A DNA stretch of 64,000 nucleotides from an uncultured Pelagibacteraceae bacterium (GCA_902538915.1 CACBGZ010000001.1:431108-495107); one strand, 5' to 3'; positions 47,236 to 56,642 are shown, counted from the first letter of the stretch. Translations and numbers: made by a program. Notes: generated from the letters alone by a model not told the origin.

Positions 47236-48377
47236 TGAAAAAAATTGCTATTATTGGAGCTGGTATCTCTGGGTTATTCATTGCGAATTTATTTAAAAGA
47301 AGTTCAAATTATCAAATTACAGTTTATGAAAAGAGTGTCTCAATTGACTTAGATGAAGGTTATGGAATTCAATTATCTGTTAATAGTGTAAAGCTTTTAA
47401 ATCAAATTGGATTTGATAAGTTTAAAAATGATCAAAAATTCAATCCAGATAAAATAAATTTTTACTCTATCGAAAGTTCAAATAAGATATGTGATTTGAA
47501 TATTTCTGACTATAATTCAGAAAATTGCAAGTATACCACTTTAAAAAGGTCTGAATTAGTTAAATTTTTAAAAAAAGATTTAGAAAACGTAATTAAAATA
47601 AATCACAGTATTTCGAAGATAGTTCAGCAAAACCAAAAAATCCAACTTATATTTGAAAATAATGAGACTTCTGAATGTGATCATCTAATTATTTCTGATG
47701 GAGTTTTTTCAAAAAGTAAAAGTCTCATTTTAGAAAATCAAACACCTCCAAGATATAATAAAACGTTAGCTATTAGAGGAACAATACCTATTTCTCAAAA
47801 AATTAATTGTAGAAATATCTCGTTATTTTTAGGACCAGATTTCCACTATGTAATTTATCCAGTAAATCAAAATGGAGATTTAAATTTCATAGCTATAATG
47901 AAATATAAACTTAATAAAGAAGAGCAAAAAAACCACTCATTATTTAATGATGCAAATTTTATCAAAAGGATTTTAGACAAAGTTCCGATAGAGATGAGAG
48001 AATTTCTAGACCAAATTAAGAAACTAAAAATATTTCCAGTATTTGTTAGTGACAGTTTTTTTAAGACTAAAAATAACAATATGCATTTAATAGGAGATGC
48101 TTTTTTTTCCTTTCCGCCATCATTCGCTCAAGGCGCCTCCCAATCAATAGAAGGCGCATATGAATTATTTGAGAATATAGAAAATAATACTGAAAGTAAT
48201 TTTTTTAAAAATAGAGTTAATAAAACAAGAATGGTTAACAACAGATCAAAAATTAATCAATTTGCATTTCATTTATCTAACCCTTTAACAAGGCTTTTTA
48301 GAGACTTTTTTTTAAAAAGGTTAGTCAAAAATAAAAAGTTTTTAGAAAATTATTTGGGAAAAATTTATAAAAATTAG
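47235..48377 (+). CDS. FAD-dependent monooxygenase, UbiH/PHBH-like
   Basis: A 380-residue flavoprotein; the ATG at 47235 overlaps the mutY stop and is preferred over the TTG one codon earlier. It has MKKIAIIGAGISGLFIAN (FAD GxGxxG), LKRSELVKFLKK (DG-type substrate region with R), and GDAFFSFPPSFAQGASQSIE (GD motif, residues about 287-306). The family hydroxylates aromatic compounds. A ubiquinone-ring hydroxylase is one option because the organism encodes ubiA, but salicylate-type hydroxylases look similar. Converges with ccrM, overlapping four bases. Confidence 0.85.
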   Translation: MKKIAIIGAGISGLFIANLFKRSSNYQITVYEKSVSIDLDEGYGIQLSVNSVKLLNQIGFDKFKNDQKFNPDKINFYSIESSNKICDLNISDYNSENCKYTTLKRSELVKFLKKDLENVIKINHSISKIVQQNQKIQLIFENNETSECDHLIISDGVFSKSKSLILENQTPPRYNKTLAIRGTIPISQKINCRNISLFLGPDFHYVIYPVNQNGDLNFIAIMKYKLNKEEQKNHSLFNDANFIKRILDKVPIEMREFLDQIKKLKIFPVFVSDSFFKTKNNNMHLIGDAFFSFPPSFAQGASQSIEGAYELFENIENNTESNFFKNRVNKTRMVNNRSKINQFAFHLSNPLTRLFRDFFLKRLVKNKKFLENYLGKIYKN

Positions 48378-49444
48378 TTATTTGAAATTAATCTTTGCCT
48401 CAAATGATCAATAGGAACATCACGACCATTCAAATTACAGTACCAATAAGTCCATCCATTACAACTTTCAGCACCTAAAATTGTAGCTGCTACTTTGTGA
48501 ATTGACCCTTCAGTTTGATCGTGTTTGATACTGCCATCGGCCATGATCTTTGCACTTATTTTCTTTTTATTATCAAAAATAGTCGTACCTGGCTTAATTA
48601 TGCCTAATTCAACTAATGACCCAAATGGTACTCTTGGCTTAGATCTACCATTTTGCAAAGTGTCTAAATAATCATCTTCTATAGGTTTTACTTTCTTTAA
48701 TCTTTGTTCGGCAGCTTTGAAATAAGTTTTTTCTTTTTCGATTCCGTAATAATTTCTACCCAATTTTTTTGCAACTGTTGCTGTTGTTCCTGATCCTAAA
48801 AAAGGGTCTAAAACTAAATCATTTTTATTTGAAGTTGCTAATAAAATTCTGTGAAGTAGAGCCTCAGGTTTTTGAGTAGAATGTACTTTTTTTCCATTCT
48901 TTTTTAGTCTTTCAGAACCATTACAAATCGACAATTCCCAATTAGATCTCATTTGAAGATCATCATTTAAACATTTTAAGGATTGATAATTAAAAGTATA
49001 TTTTGATTTTTCAGACTTAGATGCCCAAATTAAAGTTTCGTGGGCATTGGTGAAACGTGTTCCTCTAAAATTTGGCATTGGATTTTTTTTATTCCAAATG
49101 ACGTCATTTAAAATCCAAAAACCTAAATTTTGAATAGCTGTACCAACTCTAAATATATTGTGATAACTACCAATTACCCAAATAGCTCCATCTTTTTTTA
49201 AAATTCTTTTACATTCGCTTAACCATGAATAAGTGAAGTCATCATATTTTTTGAAATTTTCAAATTGATCCCATTTATCATTTACCGCGCTAACTTTAGA
49301 TCTATCTGGTCTTGTAAGTTCACCTTTTAATTGTAGGTTGTAGGGGGGGTCGGCAAAGATTAAATCAAAAGTTTCATCAGGAATTTTTTTTAGTTCTTTT
49401 AAACTATCACCATTAATTAATTTATTTTTTAAATTTAAATTCAT
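48374..49444 (-). CDS. ccrM: Cell-cycle DNA methyltransferase CcrM (GANTC adenine)
   Basis: A 356-residue beta-class N6-adenine methyltransferase. Motif IV is FADPPYNLQLKGEL (residues about 29-42), and the SAM motif is LDPFLGSGTTATVAKKLGR (about 206-224). The C-terminal RAMA-like domain (SLVELGIIKPGTTIF through GWTYWYCNLNG) is the CcrM-specific extension. The start 49444 is chosen over an ATG 42 bases earlier because it gives the family's N-terminus. CcrM methylates GANTC after replication and times transcription in alphaproteobacteria. Two GANTC sites lie in its own leader. Confidence 0.95.
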   Translation of the reverse strand: MNLNLKNKLINGDSLKELKKIPDETFDLIFADPPYNLQLKGELTRPDRSKVSAVNDKWDQFENFKKYDDFTYSWLSECKRILKKDGAIWVIGSYHNIFRVGTAIQNLGFWILNDVIWNKKNPMPNFRGTRFTNAHETLIWASKSEKSKYTFNYQSLKCLNDDLQMRSNWELSICNGSERLKKNGKKVHSTQKPEALLHRILLATSNKNDLVLDPFLGSGTTATVAKKLGRNYYGIEKEKTYFKAAEQRLKKVKPIEDDYLDTLQNGRSKPRVPFGSLVELGIIKPGTTIFDNKKKISAKIMADGSIKHDQTEGSIHKVAATILGAESCNGWTYWYCNLNGRDVPIDHLRQRLISNN

Positions 49445-49461
49445 TTTATAAAAATAAATTA

Positions 49462-49477
49462 GACTCCAAAAAGATTC
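49462..49477. promoter_or_regulatory. Two GANTC (CcrM) sites in the ccrM leader
   Basis: GACTC at 49462-49466 and GATTC at 49473-49477 lie 18 and 29 bases upstream of the ccrM start, with starts 11 bases apart, about one helical turn. In Caulobacter the ccrM promoter also has two GANTC sites whose methylation state governs its own transcription. Two sites within 16 bases is well above chance for a 5-base motif, so self-regulation is a reasonable inference. Confidence 0.6.
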
Positions 49478-49563
49478 TTGGGTCAACCTAGGATTGAATT
49501 ATTTGAACTTGATATGTGTGGTTTTTTTTTAAGATCACAAGATATTGTGTTTCTACGTGAAAC

Positions 49564-50124
49564 TTATTTATAACTGATAATTGGATTAAAAGTGACTCTA
49601 TGGTGTTTTGTAATACCAAGTTTTTTTATGGCTTTTAAATGTTGCTTAGTCCCATAACCAAAATTTTGATCCCAATAATAACCATCAAACTTTTTAGACA
49701 AATTTGTTATCATTTTATCTCGAGAAACCTTGGCAATAATTGAGGCCGCAGATATAGATGGTATTTTTTGGTCTCCCTTTATTACAGCTTTAAGATGATA
49801 ATTTTTGATTTTTGGCAATTTATCACCATCGATAAAAATTAAGTGAGGTTTTTTTTTGAGCTTTTTTATTGCCCTTTTCATGGCAAGTAAACTTGCTTGT
49901 AAAATATTTTTTTTTTCAATTTCCGCAACTGTTGCTCTACCTACTGCCCAGATTGAATTTTTTTTGATATACTTAGATAATACTTCTCTATTAGATTTAT
50001 TTAAACTTTTAGAGTCCTTTAGTAGTTTTTTATCTATAGTCTTATTTAATATTACTGCAGCTGCATAAACTGGACCAATTAAACTACCTCGCCCGACCTC
50101 ATCTACTCCTGCAATCAATCTCAT
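49564..50124 (-). CDS. rnhB: Ribonuclease HII
   Basis: A 186-residue RNase that removes single ribonucleotides and primers. The catalytic DEVGRG lies in AGVDEVGRGSLIGPVYAAAV (residues about 5-24), FIDGDKLP gives a further Asp, and SIIAKVSRDKMI and YGTKQHLKAI are typical. Somewhat short but complete. It overlaps the UDG-like gene by four bases and precedes ccrM by 119 bases, an order seen in other alphaproteobacteria. Confidence 0.96.
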   Translation of the reverse strand: MRLIAGVDEVGRGSLIGPVYAAAVILNKTIDKKLLKDSKSLNKSNREVLSKYIKKNSIWAVGRATVAEIEKKNILQASLLAMKRAIKKLKKKPHLIFIDGDKLPKIKNYHLKAVIKGDQKIPSISAASIIAKVSRDKMITNLSKKFDGYYWDQNFGYGTKQHLKAIKKLGITKHHRVTFNPIISYK

Positions 50125-50852
50125 TCAACTTTAATATTTAAATCCTCAATTTTTCTTTTTATTTTCTTTAAATCTTCCCATGAATATTTTTTATTTTCAG
50201 GGAATCTAATTAAGTAAGACGGACTAAAAGAAATAATGAGTGGGTAGGTTTTGTTGTTAAGAATTATCTCTTTCCAATTTCCTCGTTCTAAAGAAATTTT
50301 ATCATTAATACCCGTAACTGCCTCCATGGCAGTGCTTCCCATTAAAATAATAATTTTTGGATCTATAATAGTGATATGCTCTTTTATAAAAATTGAGTAT
50401 CTCTTTATTTCTTTACTTGTCGGTTTTCTATCATCTGGAGGTCTAAAATTTATTGAGTATGCTGTATATATTTTTTCTTTTTTAACATTTATAGCCAATA
50501 ACATTTTTTTTAACAATTCGCCGACATTTCCTTGAAATGAATAACCAGAGTTATCCTCTAAATCTCCTGGTGTTTCACCAATTAACATAATTGGACTATC
50601 GATGTTTCCATCTCCTAAAATAAGATTTTTTGCATTATTTTTTAGATTACAATCATCAATTGAATTAATTTTTCTTTTCAGTTCCTGAAGTTTTGTTTTT
50701 TTATCTAAATTATTTTGGACGACTTTTTTCTCACTATCCTTAACAATTTTAAATCTATTTATGGGTTTATTTTCAAAAATAAAATTGGGCTCAATTATAT
50801 CAATAAATTCTTGTACATATTTAGCATTTTGATTTAAGCCTTTTTTAGTCAT
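50121..50852 (-). CDS. Family-4 uracil-DNA glycosylase-like protein, degenerate motifs
   Basis: A 243-residue protein of the UDG superfamily. Motif 1 is IGETPGDLEDNSGYSFQGN (residues about 88-106), matching GEaPG.eED..G.PFvG. The stretch NFRPPDDRKPTSKEIKRY is the family's N.v.CRPPgNR.P...Ei..C with both cluster cysteines replaced (Phe and Tyr). The N-terminal C-x2-C-x-L is IDDCNL, keeping one Cys. The motif 2 HPS..L.R is SPSYLIRF, with Ser for His. A [4Fe-4S] cluster is therefore unlikely and glycosylase activity uncertain. Eleven bases separate its start from the divergent TPR gene. Confidence 0.8.
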   Translation of the reverse strand: MTKKGLNQNAKYVQEFIDIIEPNFIFENKPINRFKIVKDSEKKVVQNNLDKKTKLQELKRKINSIDDCNLKNNAKNLILGDGNIDSPIMLIGETPGDLEDNSGYSFQGNVGELLKKMLLAINVKKEKIYTAYSINFRPPDDRKPTSKEIKRYSIFIKEHITIIDPKIIILMGSTAMEAVTGINDKISLERGNWKEIILNNKTYPLIISFSPSYLIRFPENKKYSWEDLKKIKRKIEDLNIKVE

Positions 50853-50863
50853 ACACTGCAGAA

Positions 50864-52546
50864 ATGCTCTTTAAAAAAATAAAATTTCTATTTATTACTT
50901 TAATAATTTATCAAATTTCATTCAATTCTCAAAGTGCTAGTTTTGATAGTTTAAATTCCAAAAACATATCAAAATATTTTTCAGGGATAGTAGCTTTTGA
51001 GAATAAAGATAATTCTTCAGCACTAGAATTTTTTAATTCATCGAAGATTTTACTTAATGCTCACGAACCTTATTTAAAAAGATATATTAATTCTTTAGTT
51101 TTAGAAAATAAAATTTCTCAAGCTATAAATTTGATTAAAAATAATCAAAATAAAAACCAAATATTTTTTGATGCTTATTTATTGTTAATTGTAGATGGTT
51201 TAAAAAAAAATGATTTAGACAGAGCATATGGGTATGTAAATAAACTAAAAGAATTTGATGAACAAAATGGATTTAATTCTGCCATTAGTGAGAGTTTGAA
51301 ACAGTATATTTATCTTTTTAAAGAAAAAAATTTTTTGGATGAAAAACAAAATTTTGGAAAATTAACTATTATATCTGAAGCGTTTCAAAGATGTTATTTA
51401 AATGATAAAAACACAGATTCTTATTTTCGAAAACTTATTAATGATACTGAAGGTGATTATACAAGATACATATTTTTTTATCTAAGTTATTTGATACAGA
51501 ACAACAGATTAAAGGATGCAAAAATACTTACTGATGATATTGAGTACATTAATTCTACTTTGTTATTGTCACAGGGTAAAAGTTGGATTGAGAAAGGAAA
51601 TTCAGAAAAATTGACACAAGTTTTTTCTTGTAAAAATCCTAATGATGTAATTAGTGAATTTTTATTTTTAGTTTCAAATTTGTACTCTTCACAGGACAAT
51701 TTTAATAAATCTAATTTTTATTTAAATTTATCTAATTATTTAAATCCTAAATTTAAATTTAATTTAGCTCTAGCAGCAGAAAATCAATATTTTAATCAAG
51801 AGTACTTGAAAGCTAAAAAAACTTTAAAAGTCTTTAAAAAAGAAGATAATTTTTATTACTGGTTTAGAGTTAAAAAGGAGGCTCAAATAATTGAGAAGCA
51901 AAGAAACAAAAAAGAGGCTTTGAATTATATTACAACTGAATTTGATAAAATTGATGAACCAAATAAAAAAATATTATTTGATATAGCAAACTTTTATAAA
52001 AATTCGAAAGAGTACGAGCAAGCAATAAAGTATTATACAAAACTATTAGAATCTTTTGATATAAGTTCTGAGATGAAATCAGATCTCCTATATAGAAGGG
52101 GAGGTAGTTATGAAAGATTAAATAAATTTCAAAAAGCAGACGAAGATTTGTTGCAAGCCTTAGAAATCACTCCAGACGATGCATATATTTTAAATTATCT
52201 GGCTTATTCATGGCTAGAACGAGATTATAAAATTTATGAAGCAATTGATATGCTTAAGATAGCCTATGAGGCTACTACTGATGATCCATATATAATTGAC
52301 TCTATTGGATGGGCTTATTATTTGATTGATGATTTCATCAAGGCTGAAAAATTTTTAAAGAGAGCAGTGGAGTTGATGCCAGATGATCCCATAGTTAATG
52401 ATCACTATGGAGATATTCTATGGAAACTAAATCGTAAAATTCAAGCAAGATATTTTTGGTCAAATGTTCTTAAAATGGATGATGCAGAAGAGGAAATGAT
52501 TAACAAAATAAATATAAAACTGGTTGAGGGTATAAAGAATTCTTAA
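50864..52546 (+). CDS. Tetratricopeptide-repeat protein, probably exported
   Basis: A 560-residue helical repeat protein with an N-terminal signal-like segment (IKFLFITLIIYQISFNSQSA). TPR units are clearest in the last third: YKNSKEYEQAIKYYTKLL, YERLNKFQKADEDLLQALEI, IDMLKIAYEATTDDPYIIDS and YYLIDDFIKAEKFLKRAVEL. In alphaproteobacteria such a TPR protein often precedes ispE, as here (one base gap). It probably acts as a protein-binding scaffold in the periplasm or at the envelope. No enzyme motif is seen. Confidence 0.88.
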   Translation: MLFKKIKFLFITLIIYQISFNSQSASFDSLNSKNISKYFSGIVAFENKDNSSALEFFNSSKILLNAHEPYLKRYINSLVLENKISQAINLIKNNQNKNQIFFDAYLLLIVDGLKKNDLDRAYGYVNKLKEFDEQNGFNSAISESLKQYIYLFKEKNFLDEKQNFGKLTIISEAFQRCYLNDKNTDSYFRKLINDTEGDYTRYIFFYLSYLIQNNRLKDAKILTDDIEYINSTLLLSQGKSWIEKGNSEKLTQVFSCKNPNDVISEFLFLVSNLYSSQDNFNKSNFYLNLSNYLNPKFKFNLALAAENQYFNQEYLKAKKTLKVFKKEDNFYYWFRVKKEAQIIEKQRNKKEALNYITTEFDKIDEPNKKILFDIANFYKNSKEYEQAIKYYTKLLESFDISSEMKSDLLYRRGGSYERLNKFQKADEDLLQALEITPDDAYILNYLAYSWLERDYKIYEAIDMLKIAYEATTDDPYIIDSIGWAYYLIDDFIKAEKFLKRAVELMPDDPIVNDHYGDILWKLNRKIQARYFWSNVLKMDDAEEEMINKINIKLVEGIKNS

Positions 52547-52547
52547 A

Positions 52548-53390
52548 ATGCAAGCCAATATCAGATCCTACGCAAAGATAAATTTAGCTTTAAATGTAAT
52601 CAAAAAAATTTCGAATTTCCATAAAATCGAAAGCATTGTTTCATTTATCTCTTTACATGATGAAATATTGATTAAGAAAATTAAATCAAAAAATCATATC
52701 ATTTCTTTTTCTGGCAAATTTTCGAAAAATATTGGCAAAATTAATACTGTTTCTAATTTACTAAATATTTTGGATAACAAAAAATTACTTAAAAATAATA
52801 AGTTTAAGATTAAGATTAAGAAAAATATTCCAGTTCAAGCCGGATTGGGAGGCGGTTCTATGAACGCAGCTAGTATTTTAAATTATTTAATTAAAAAAAA
52901 AATCATAAAAATTAATCAAAGACAAATTGAGTCTATTTGTAAATTAGTGGGTTCAGATGTGCTTTTGGGTCTCAATTCAACCAATACTGTTATTAATTAC
53001 AAGAATGAAATCAAACGTTTTAATAATAAGCAAAAAATTTATACTTTAATCATCAAACCAACTATTGGGTGTTCCACAAAACGAGTATACGCTAAAGTAA
53101 GAAAATTCGATAAACCAAAATTCACTAAGCCCAATAAACAAATGTTTAATTTACAATTTTTAAAAAAAATGACTAATTCGTTAGAACCTATTGTTTTTTC
53201 TATGCACAGAAAGTTAAAAAACATCAAATTTTTTTTAGAAAGATACACCTGTGCGGAATTTGTAAGAATGACTGGATCAGGTTCTGCAATAGTTGCATAC
53301 TTTTATTCCAAAGAAAATTGCGATAAAGCTAAAAGGCATTTTAATAAAAAATACAAAAATTACTGGTGTATATCTTCAAAAACTATATAA
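52548..53390 (+). CDS. ispE: 4-diphosphocytidyl-2-C-methyl-D-erythritol kinase
   Basis: A 280-residue GHMP kinase of the MEP pathway. RSYAKINLALNV opens it. The ATP-binding loop is VQAGLGGGSMNAASILNYL (residues about 96-114), and RMTGSGSAIVAYF is the C-terminal GHMP motif. It phosphorylates CDP-methylerythritol. With ispH elsewhere in the window, it shows that isoprenoids, including the retinal precursor, come from the MEP pathway. A tRNA gene follows 33 bases later. Confidence 0.95.
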   Translation: MQANIRSYAKINLALNVIKKISNFHKIESIVSFISLHDEILIKKIKSKNHIISFSGKFSKNIGKINTVSNLLNILDNKKLLKNNKFKIKIKKNIPVQAGLGGGSMNAASILNYLIKKKIIKINQRQIESICKLVGSDVLLGLNSTNTVINYKNEIKRFNNKQKIYTLIIKPTIGCSTKRVYAKVRKFDKPKFTKPNKQMFNLQFLKKMTNSLEPIVFSMHRKLKNIKFFLERYTCAEFVRMTGSGSAIVAYFYSKENCDKAKRHFNKKYKNYWCISSKTI

Positions 53391-53423
53391 ATCATAAATT
53401 TTTGTGTTATATGAACTTAATAC

Positions 53424-53497
53424 TGGGGCGTAGCCAAGCGGTAAGGCACGGGTTTTTGGTACCTGCATCCTAGGTTCGAATCCTAGCGCCCCAGCCA
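53424..53497 (+). tRNA. tRNA-Gln (anticodon TTG), CCA encoded
   Basis: A complete 74-base cloverleaf. The acceptor stem TGGGGCG pairs with CGCCCCA, the D arm is GCC...GGC, the anticodon stem is CGGGT/ACCTG around the loop TTTTGGT (anticodon TTG), and the T arm is CTAGG-TTCGAAT-CCTAG. Discriminator G and CCA are encoded at 53494-53497. The TTG anticodon reads CAA and, with wobble modification, CAG. The cca gene begins three bases after the tRNA. Confidence 0.97.
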
Positions 53498-53500
53498 ATT

Positions 53501-54775
53501 ATGAAAAACTTTTTAAAAAAAATTTTTATTAGTTCTAATAACCTAGAAAACATAAGCCAAAGTGTTATAGAAATTTCTAAAAAAACCCCCGTCAATAAAA
53601 TCTTTAAAGCGATAAATAATTACTCGACGGATAGTGAAGTTAGATATGTAGGCGGATGTATTAGAAAAATATTGAATAATGAAAAAGTTGACGACATTGA
53701 CATGGCGACGAATTTAGAGCCCAACATAGTTTGTGATGTTTTAAATAGTAATAACATAAATTTTTACAAAACTGGTATAGACCATGGTACAATTACGGCA
53801 GTAATAGACGAACATAAATTTGAAATTACTTCCTTGAGAGAGGATGTATCAACTGACGGAAGACATGCAAATGTAAAATTTTCTAAAAGCTGGAAAAAAG
53901 ATGCCTCAAGAAGAGACTTTACAATTAATTCTATTTATTCAGATGTTAAAGGTAATTTATTTGATCCTTATAATGGTAATGATGACCTTAAAAAGGGTTT
54001 TGTAAATTTTATAGGTGATCCAGATAAAAGAATTAAAGAGGATTATCTAAGAATTTTAAGATATTTAAGATTTTTTCTATCTTATTCTAAAAAGTCTCAC
54101 GATAAAGATCTTATACGTAAATTAAAATTAAACCTTAACGGCGTTTCAAAGCTCTCAAAAGATAGATTATTAGATGAATTAAAAAAGCTCATCAAGGCAG
54201 AAAATTTAGAGAAGCTATCTAAAGATAAAATATGCTTGGAATTGATTTCATTAATTTTTCCTGAGTTAAAAAATATAAATATATTTTCTAAATTAAATTC
54301 TCTTAAAAGACAGATAGTCGAAAACTCTGATTTTATTTTTTTAATATCTTTGATGGTAATTGATGATACAGATAATTCTGATTATTTTTTGTATAAATTT
54401 AATCTTTCTAAAAAAGATGAGAAAAGAATTAAAAAAATCAGCAATTTTTACAAAGAAAAAGGAGGTTTCAAAAAATTTAATGAGAAAGACATTAATGAAA
54501 TTTTTTATTATGATGGAAAACAAGCAGTTTTGGATATTTTAAACTTTAAAATTATCAAATCAAAAAAAACTGATGGTAATCTAATAAAATTAAGTAAAAC
54601 TTATATAAATAAAATCAAACCAATTATACCAATTGGAGCATCTGAATTAATGGAAAAATATAAAATTCCAGAAGGCAAACAACTTGGTTTAAAACTAAAG
54701 TTAATCGAGGAGCTATGGATTAAAAATAACTTTAAAATCTCTGATCATCAAGTGGAAAAAATTGTCAAAGATTAA
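53501..54775 (+). CDS. cca: CCA-adding tRNA nucleotidyltransferase / poly(A) polymerase family
   Basis: A 424-residue class II nucleotidyltransferase. The active site is [18 protein letters not shown] (GGxxR) with DDIDMATN (DxD; residues about 62-69). [16 protein letters not shown] and [14 protein letters not shown] are the next family blocks, and [16 protein letters not shown] is the helical domain. It repairs or adds 3' CCA on tRNAs. The start at 53501 is three bases after tRNA-Gln, leaving no room for its own promoter or leader. Confidence 0.95.
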   Translation: MKNFLKKIFISSNNLENISQSVIEISKKTPVNKIFKAINNYSTDSEVRYVGGCIRKILNNEKVDDIDMATNLEPNIVCDVLNSNNINFYKTGIDHGTITAVIDEHKFEITSLREDVSTDGRHANVKFSKSWKKDASRRDFTINSIYSDVKGNLFDPYNGNDDLKKGFVNFIGDPDKRIKEDYLRILRYLRFFLSYSKKSHDKDLIRKLKLNLNGVSKLSKDRLLDELKKLIKAENLEKLSKDKICLELISLIFPELKNINIFSKLNSLKRQIVENSDFIFLISLMVIDDTDNSDYFLYKFNLSKKDEKRIKKISNFYKEKGGFKKFNEKDINEIFYYDGKQAVLDILNFKIIKSKKTDGNLIKLSKTYINKIKPIIPIGASELMEKYKIPEGKQLGLKLKLIEELWIKNNFKISDHQVEKIVKD

Positions 54776-55248
54776 ATATATTTTACATCTTTAATTTCAA
54801 AATTTTTTTTGCCTGCTGGAGTAATGATTTCAACTAAATCATTTTTATTTTTTCCAATCAAACCTTTTCCAATAGGTGACTGAAAATAAATTAATTTTTC
54901 TTTTAAATTAGCCTCATCTTTTCCCACAATTTTATAATTTATTTTATCCCCAGTATCTAAATTTTCTAAATAAACCGTTGAACCAAAAATCACTTTACCA
55001 TCATTGGTTAACTTTGTGACATCGATTACATTTGCTCGAGCAATTATATCGTTTATTTCAGTAATTCGACCCTCATTGTGAGATTGCTCCTCTTTGGCTG
55101 CATGATATTCTGCGTTTTCTTTTAAGTCGCCATGAGATCTTGCCTCTGCTATTGCAGCAACTATCTCAGGTCGTTTTTTTTCTTTTAGAAAAACTAATTC
55201 CTCTTTTAATTTTTCTAATCCGTTTAAAGTAATTGGTTCTTTATTCAT
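54772..55248 (-). CDS. greA: Transcription elongation factor GreA
   Basis: A 158-residue factor that rescues backtracked RNA polymerase. The N-terminal coiled coil (residues about 8-75) contains [15 protein letters not shown] with the acidic tip, and the C-terminal FKBP-like domain has [16 protein letters not shown]. Full length. Converges on cca with a four-base overlap and is one base from hemF. Confidence 0.98.
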   Translation of the reverse strand: MNKEPITLNGLEKLKEELVFLKEKKRPEIVAAIAEARSHGDLKENAEYHAAKEEQSHNEGRITEINDIIARANVIDVTKLTNDGKVIFGSTVYLENLDTGDKINYKIVGKDEANLKEKLIYFQSPIGKGLIGKNKNDLVEIITPAGKKNFEIKDVKYI

Positions 55249-55249
55249 G

Positions 55250-56077
55250 TCATTTCCATTTAGCTAGTGGAGGAAGTGACATTAAAATACCTTCAGTATT
55301 CCCACCCGTTTGCAATCCAAATTTAGTCCCTCGATCATAAAGTAAATTAAATTCAGCGTATCTACCTCTTTTGATATATTGAGCCTCTTTATCTTTGGCT
55401 GTCCATTTTTTTTTAACTTTCTTAGAAATTATATCATTAAAAATTAATTGAAATGTCACACCAACGTCTCTTACAAATTTAAAATCTTGCTCAAAATTAT
55501 CTTTTTTATAATCAAAAAAAATTCCTCCTATACCCCTAGGCTCTTTCCTGTGGGGTAAATAAAAGTATTCGTCACACCATTTTCTATATCTTTTATAAAA
55601 ATTTTTATTGTGTCGATCACACATTTTTTTTAATATTTTATGAAATTTTTCCTTTTCTTTTTTATCAAACTTTGATGGTGTTACATCCATTCCTCCACCA
55701 AACCAACCATATGTTGTGTTAATATATCGAGTATTGAAATGCATAGCTGGAATTAGAGGATTTTTCATGTGCATAACAACTGAAATTCCTGATGCCCAGA
55801 ATCTTGGATCTTTTTTGGCACCAGGTAAATTTTTTTGAAATTTTTTTGGAAATCTTCCATAAACTTTTGAAAAATTTACCCCAACTTTTTCAAACACCTT
55901 TCCATTTTGAAGTATTCTATATTCACCCCCACCTTCATCTTTTCTATTGTTCCTCTTCCAACTTGTAGATATGAATTTTGATTTATTATTTTCAATTCTT
56001 ACTATGTCTTCACAAAAAGCATTCTGAAGTGTTTTAAACCAACTGCTAGCAAGATCTCTTTTAATCTCTAGATTCAT
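55250..56077 (-). CDS. hemF: Oxygen-dependent coproporphyrinogen III oxidase
   Basis: A 275-residue enzyme of haem synthesis that needs molecular oxygen. [30 protein letters not shown] (residues about 146-153), [15 protein letters not shown], and [20 protein letters not shown] are HemF signatures. The choice of the oxygen-dependent enzyme matches an aerobic lifestyle and the haem-rich oxidase and bc1 complexes encoded nearby. One base from trmL. Confidence 0.97.
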   Translation of the reverse strand: MNLEIKRDLASSWFKTLQNAFCEDIVRIENNKSKFISTSWKRNNRKDEGGGEYRILQNGKVFEKVGVNFSKVYGRFPKKFQKNLPGAKKDPRFWASGISVVMHMKNPLIPAMHFNTRYINTTYGWFGGGMDVTPSKFDKKEKEKFHKILKKMCDRHNKNFYKRYRKWCDEYFYLPHRKEPRGIGGIFFDYKKDNFEQDFKFVRDVGVTFQLIFNDIISKKVKKKWTAKDKEAQYIKRGRYAEFNLLYDRGTKFGLQTGGNTEGILMSLPPLAKWK

Positions 56078-56078
56078 A

Positions 56079-56552
56079 TTACAAAAATTTTGTTTGTTTT
56101 AAACTTTCAGCCAAAACAATAGCAACAGAAGTTGCAACATTCAACGAACGTTTATTATTTTTCATAGGAATCTTTAATCGATTTTTAATTAATTTATGCA
56201 CATCTTCAGGAACGCCTGCACTTTCTCTTCCAAACAAAATTGTATCATTTTTCTCAAATTTAAATTTTGTATAAGCTACAGATGCTTTAGTCGTCATCAG
56301 TACAATTCTTTGATTCTCCTTAGATTTAAGAAATTCATTAAAACTCTTGTGAAATTTTATATTTTTCTCATCAAAATAATCCATTGCCACCCTTTTAAAC
56401 CTTTTATCGCTCAATAAAAAACCGCAAGGTTCTATAATCTCTAATTTTGCCCCTAGACATGTACAAGTTCTTATGATGGCAGCAGTATTTTGAGGTATAT
56501 CTGGTTCAAATAAAGCAATTTTTGGCCTAGGATCTGTTGATTTCTGTGTCAT
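56079..56552 (-). CDS. trmL: tRNA (cytidine/uridine(34)-2'-O)-methyltransferase
   Basis: A 157-residue SPOUT enzyme. FEPDIPQNTAAIIRTC (residues about 15-30), PCGFLLSDKRFKRVAMDYFD, FGRESAGVP and MKNNKRSLNVATSVAI are the TrmL family blocks. It methylates the wobble ribose of certain tRNA-Leu species. Divergent from petA across 90 AT-rich bases that must hold promoters for both directions. Confidence 0.95.
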   Translation of the reverse strand: MTQKSTDPRPKIALFEPDIPQNTAAIIRTCTCLGAKLEIIEPCGFLLSDKRFKRVAMDYFDEKNIKFHKSFNEFLKSKENQRIVLMTTKASVAYTKFKFEKNDTILFGRESAGVPEDVHKLIKNRLKIPMKNNKRSLNVATSVAIVLAESLKQTKFL

Positions 56553-56642
56553 TCTTTCAGTAGTAAATTCAATATTATATATTATATCAGTCCTTATATT
56601 TAAGTAGAAAAAATCAATATTGAGTATATTTAATAATTATTA

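Noticed and set aside
49531..49545. CACAA-GATA-TTGTG inverted repeat upstream of ccrM
   Set aside because: Arms are only five bases and no regulator with this site is known to me; noted but too weak to annotate.
56553..56642. AT-rich inverted-looking segments between trmL and petA
   Set aside because: Probably holds the divergent promoters, but no -10/-35 pair or operator stood out from background composition.
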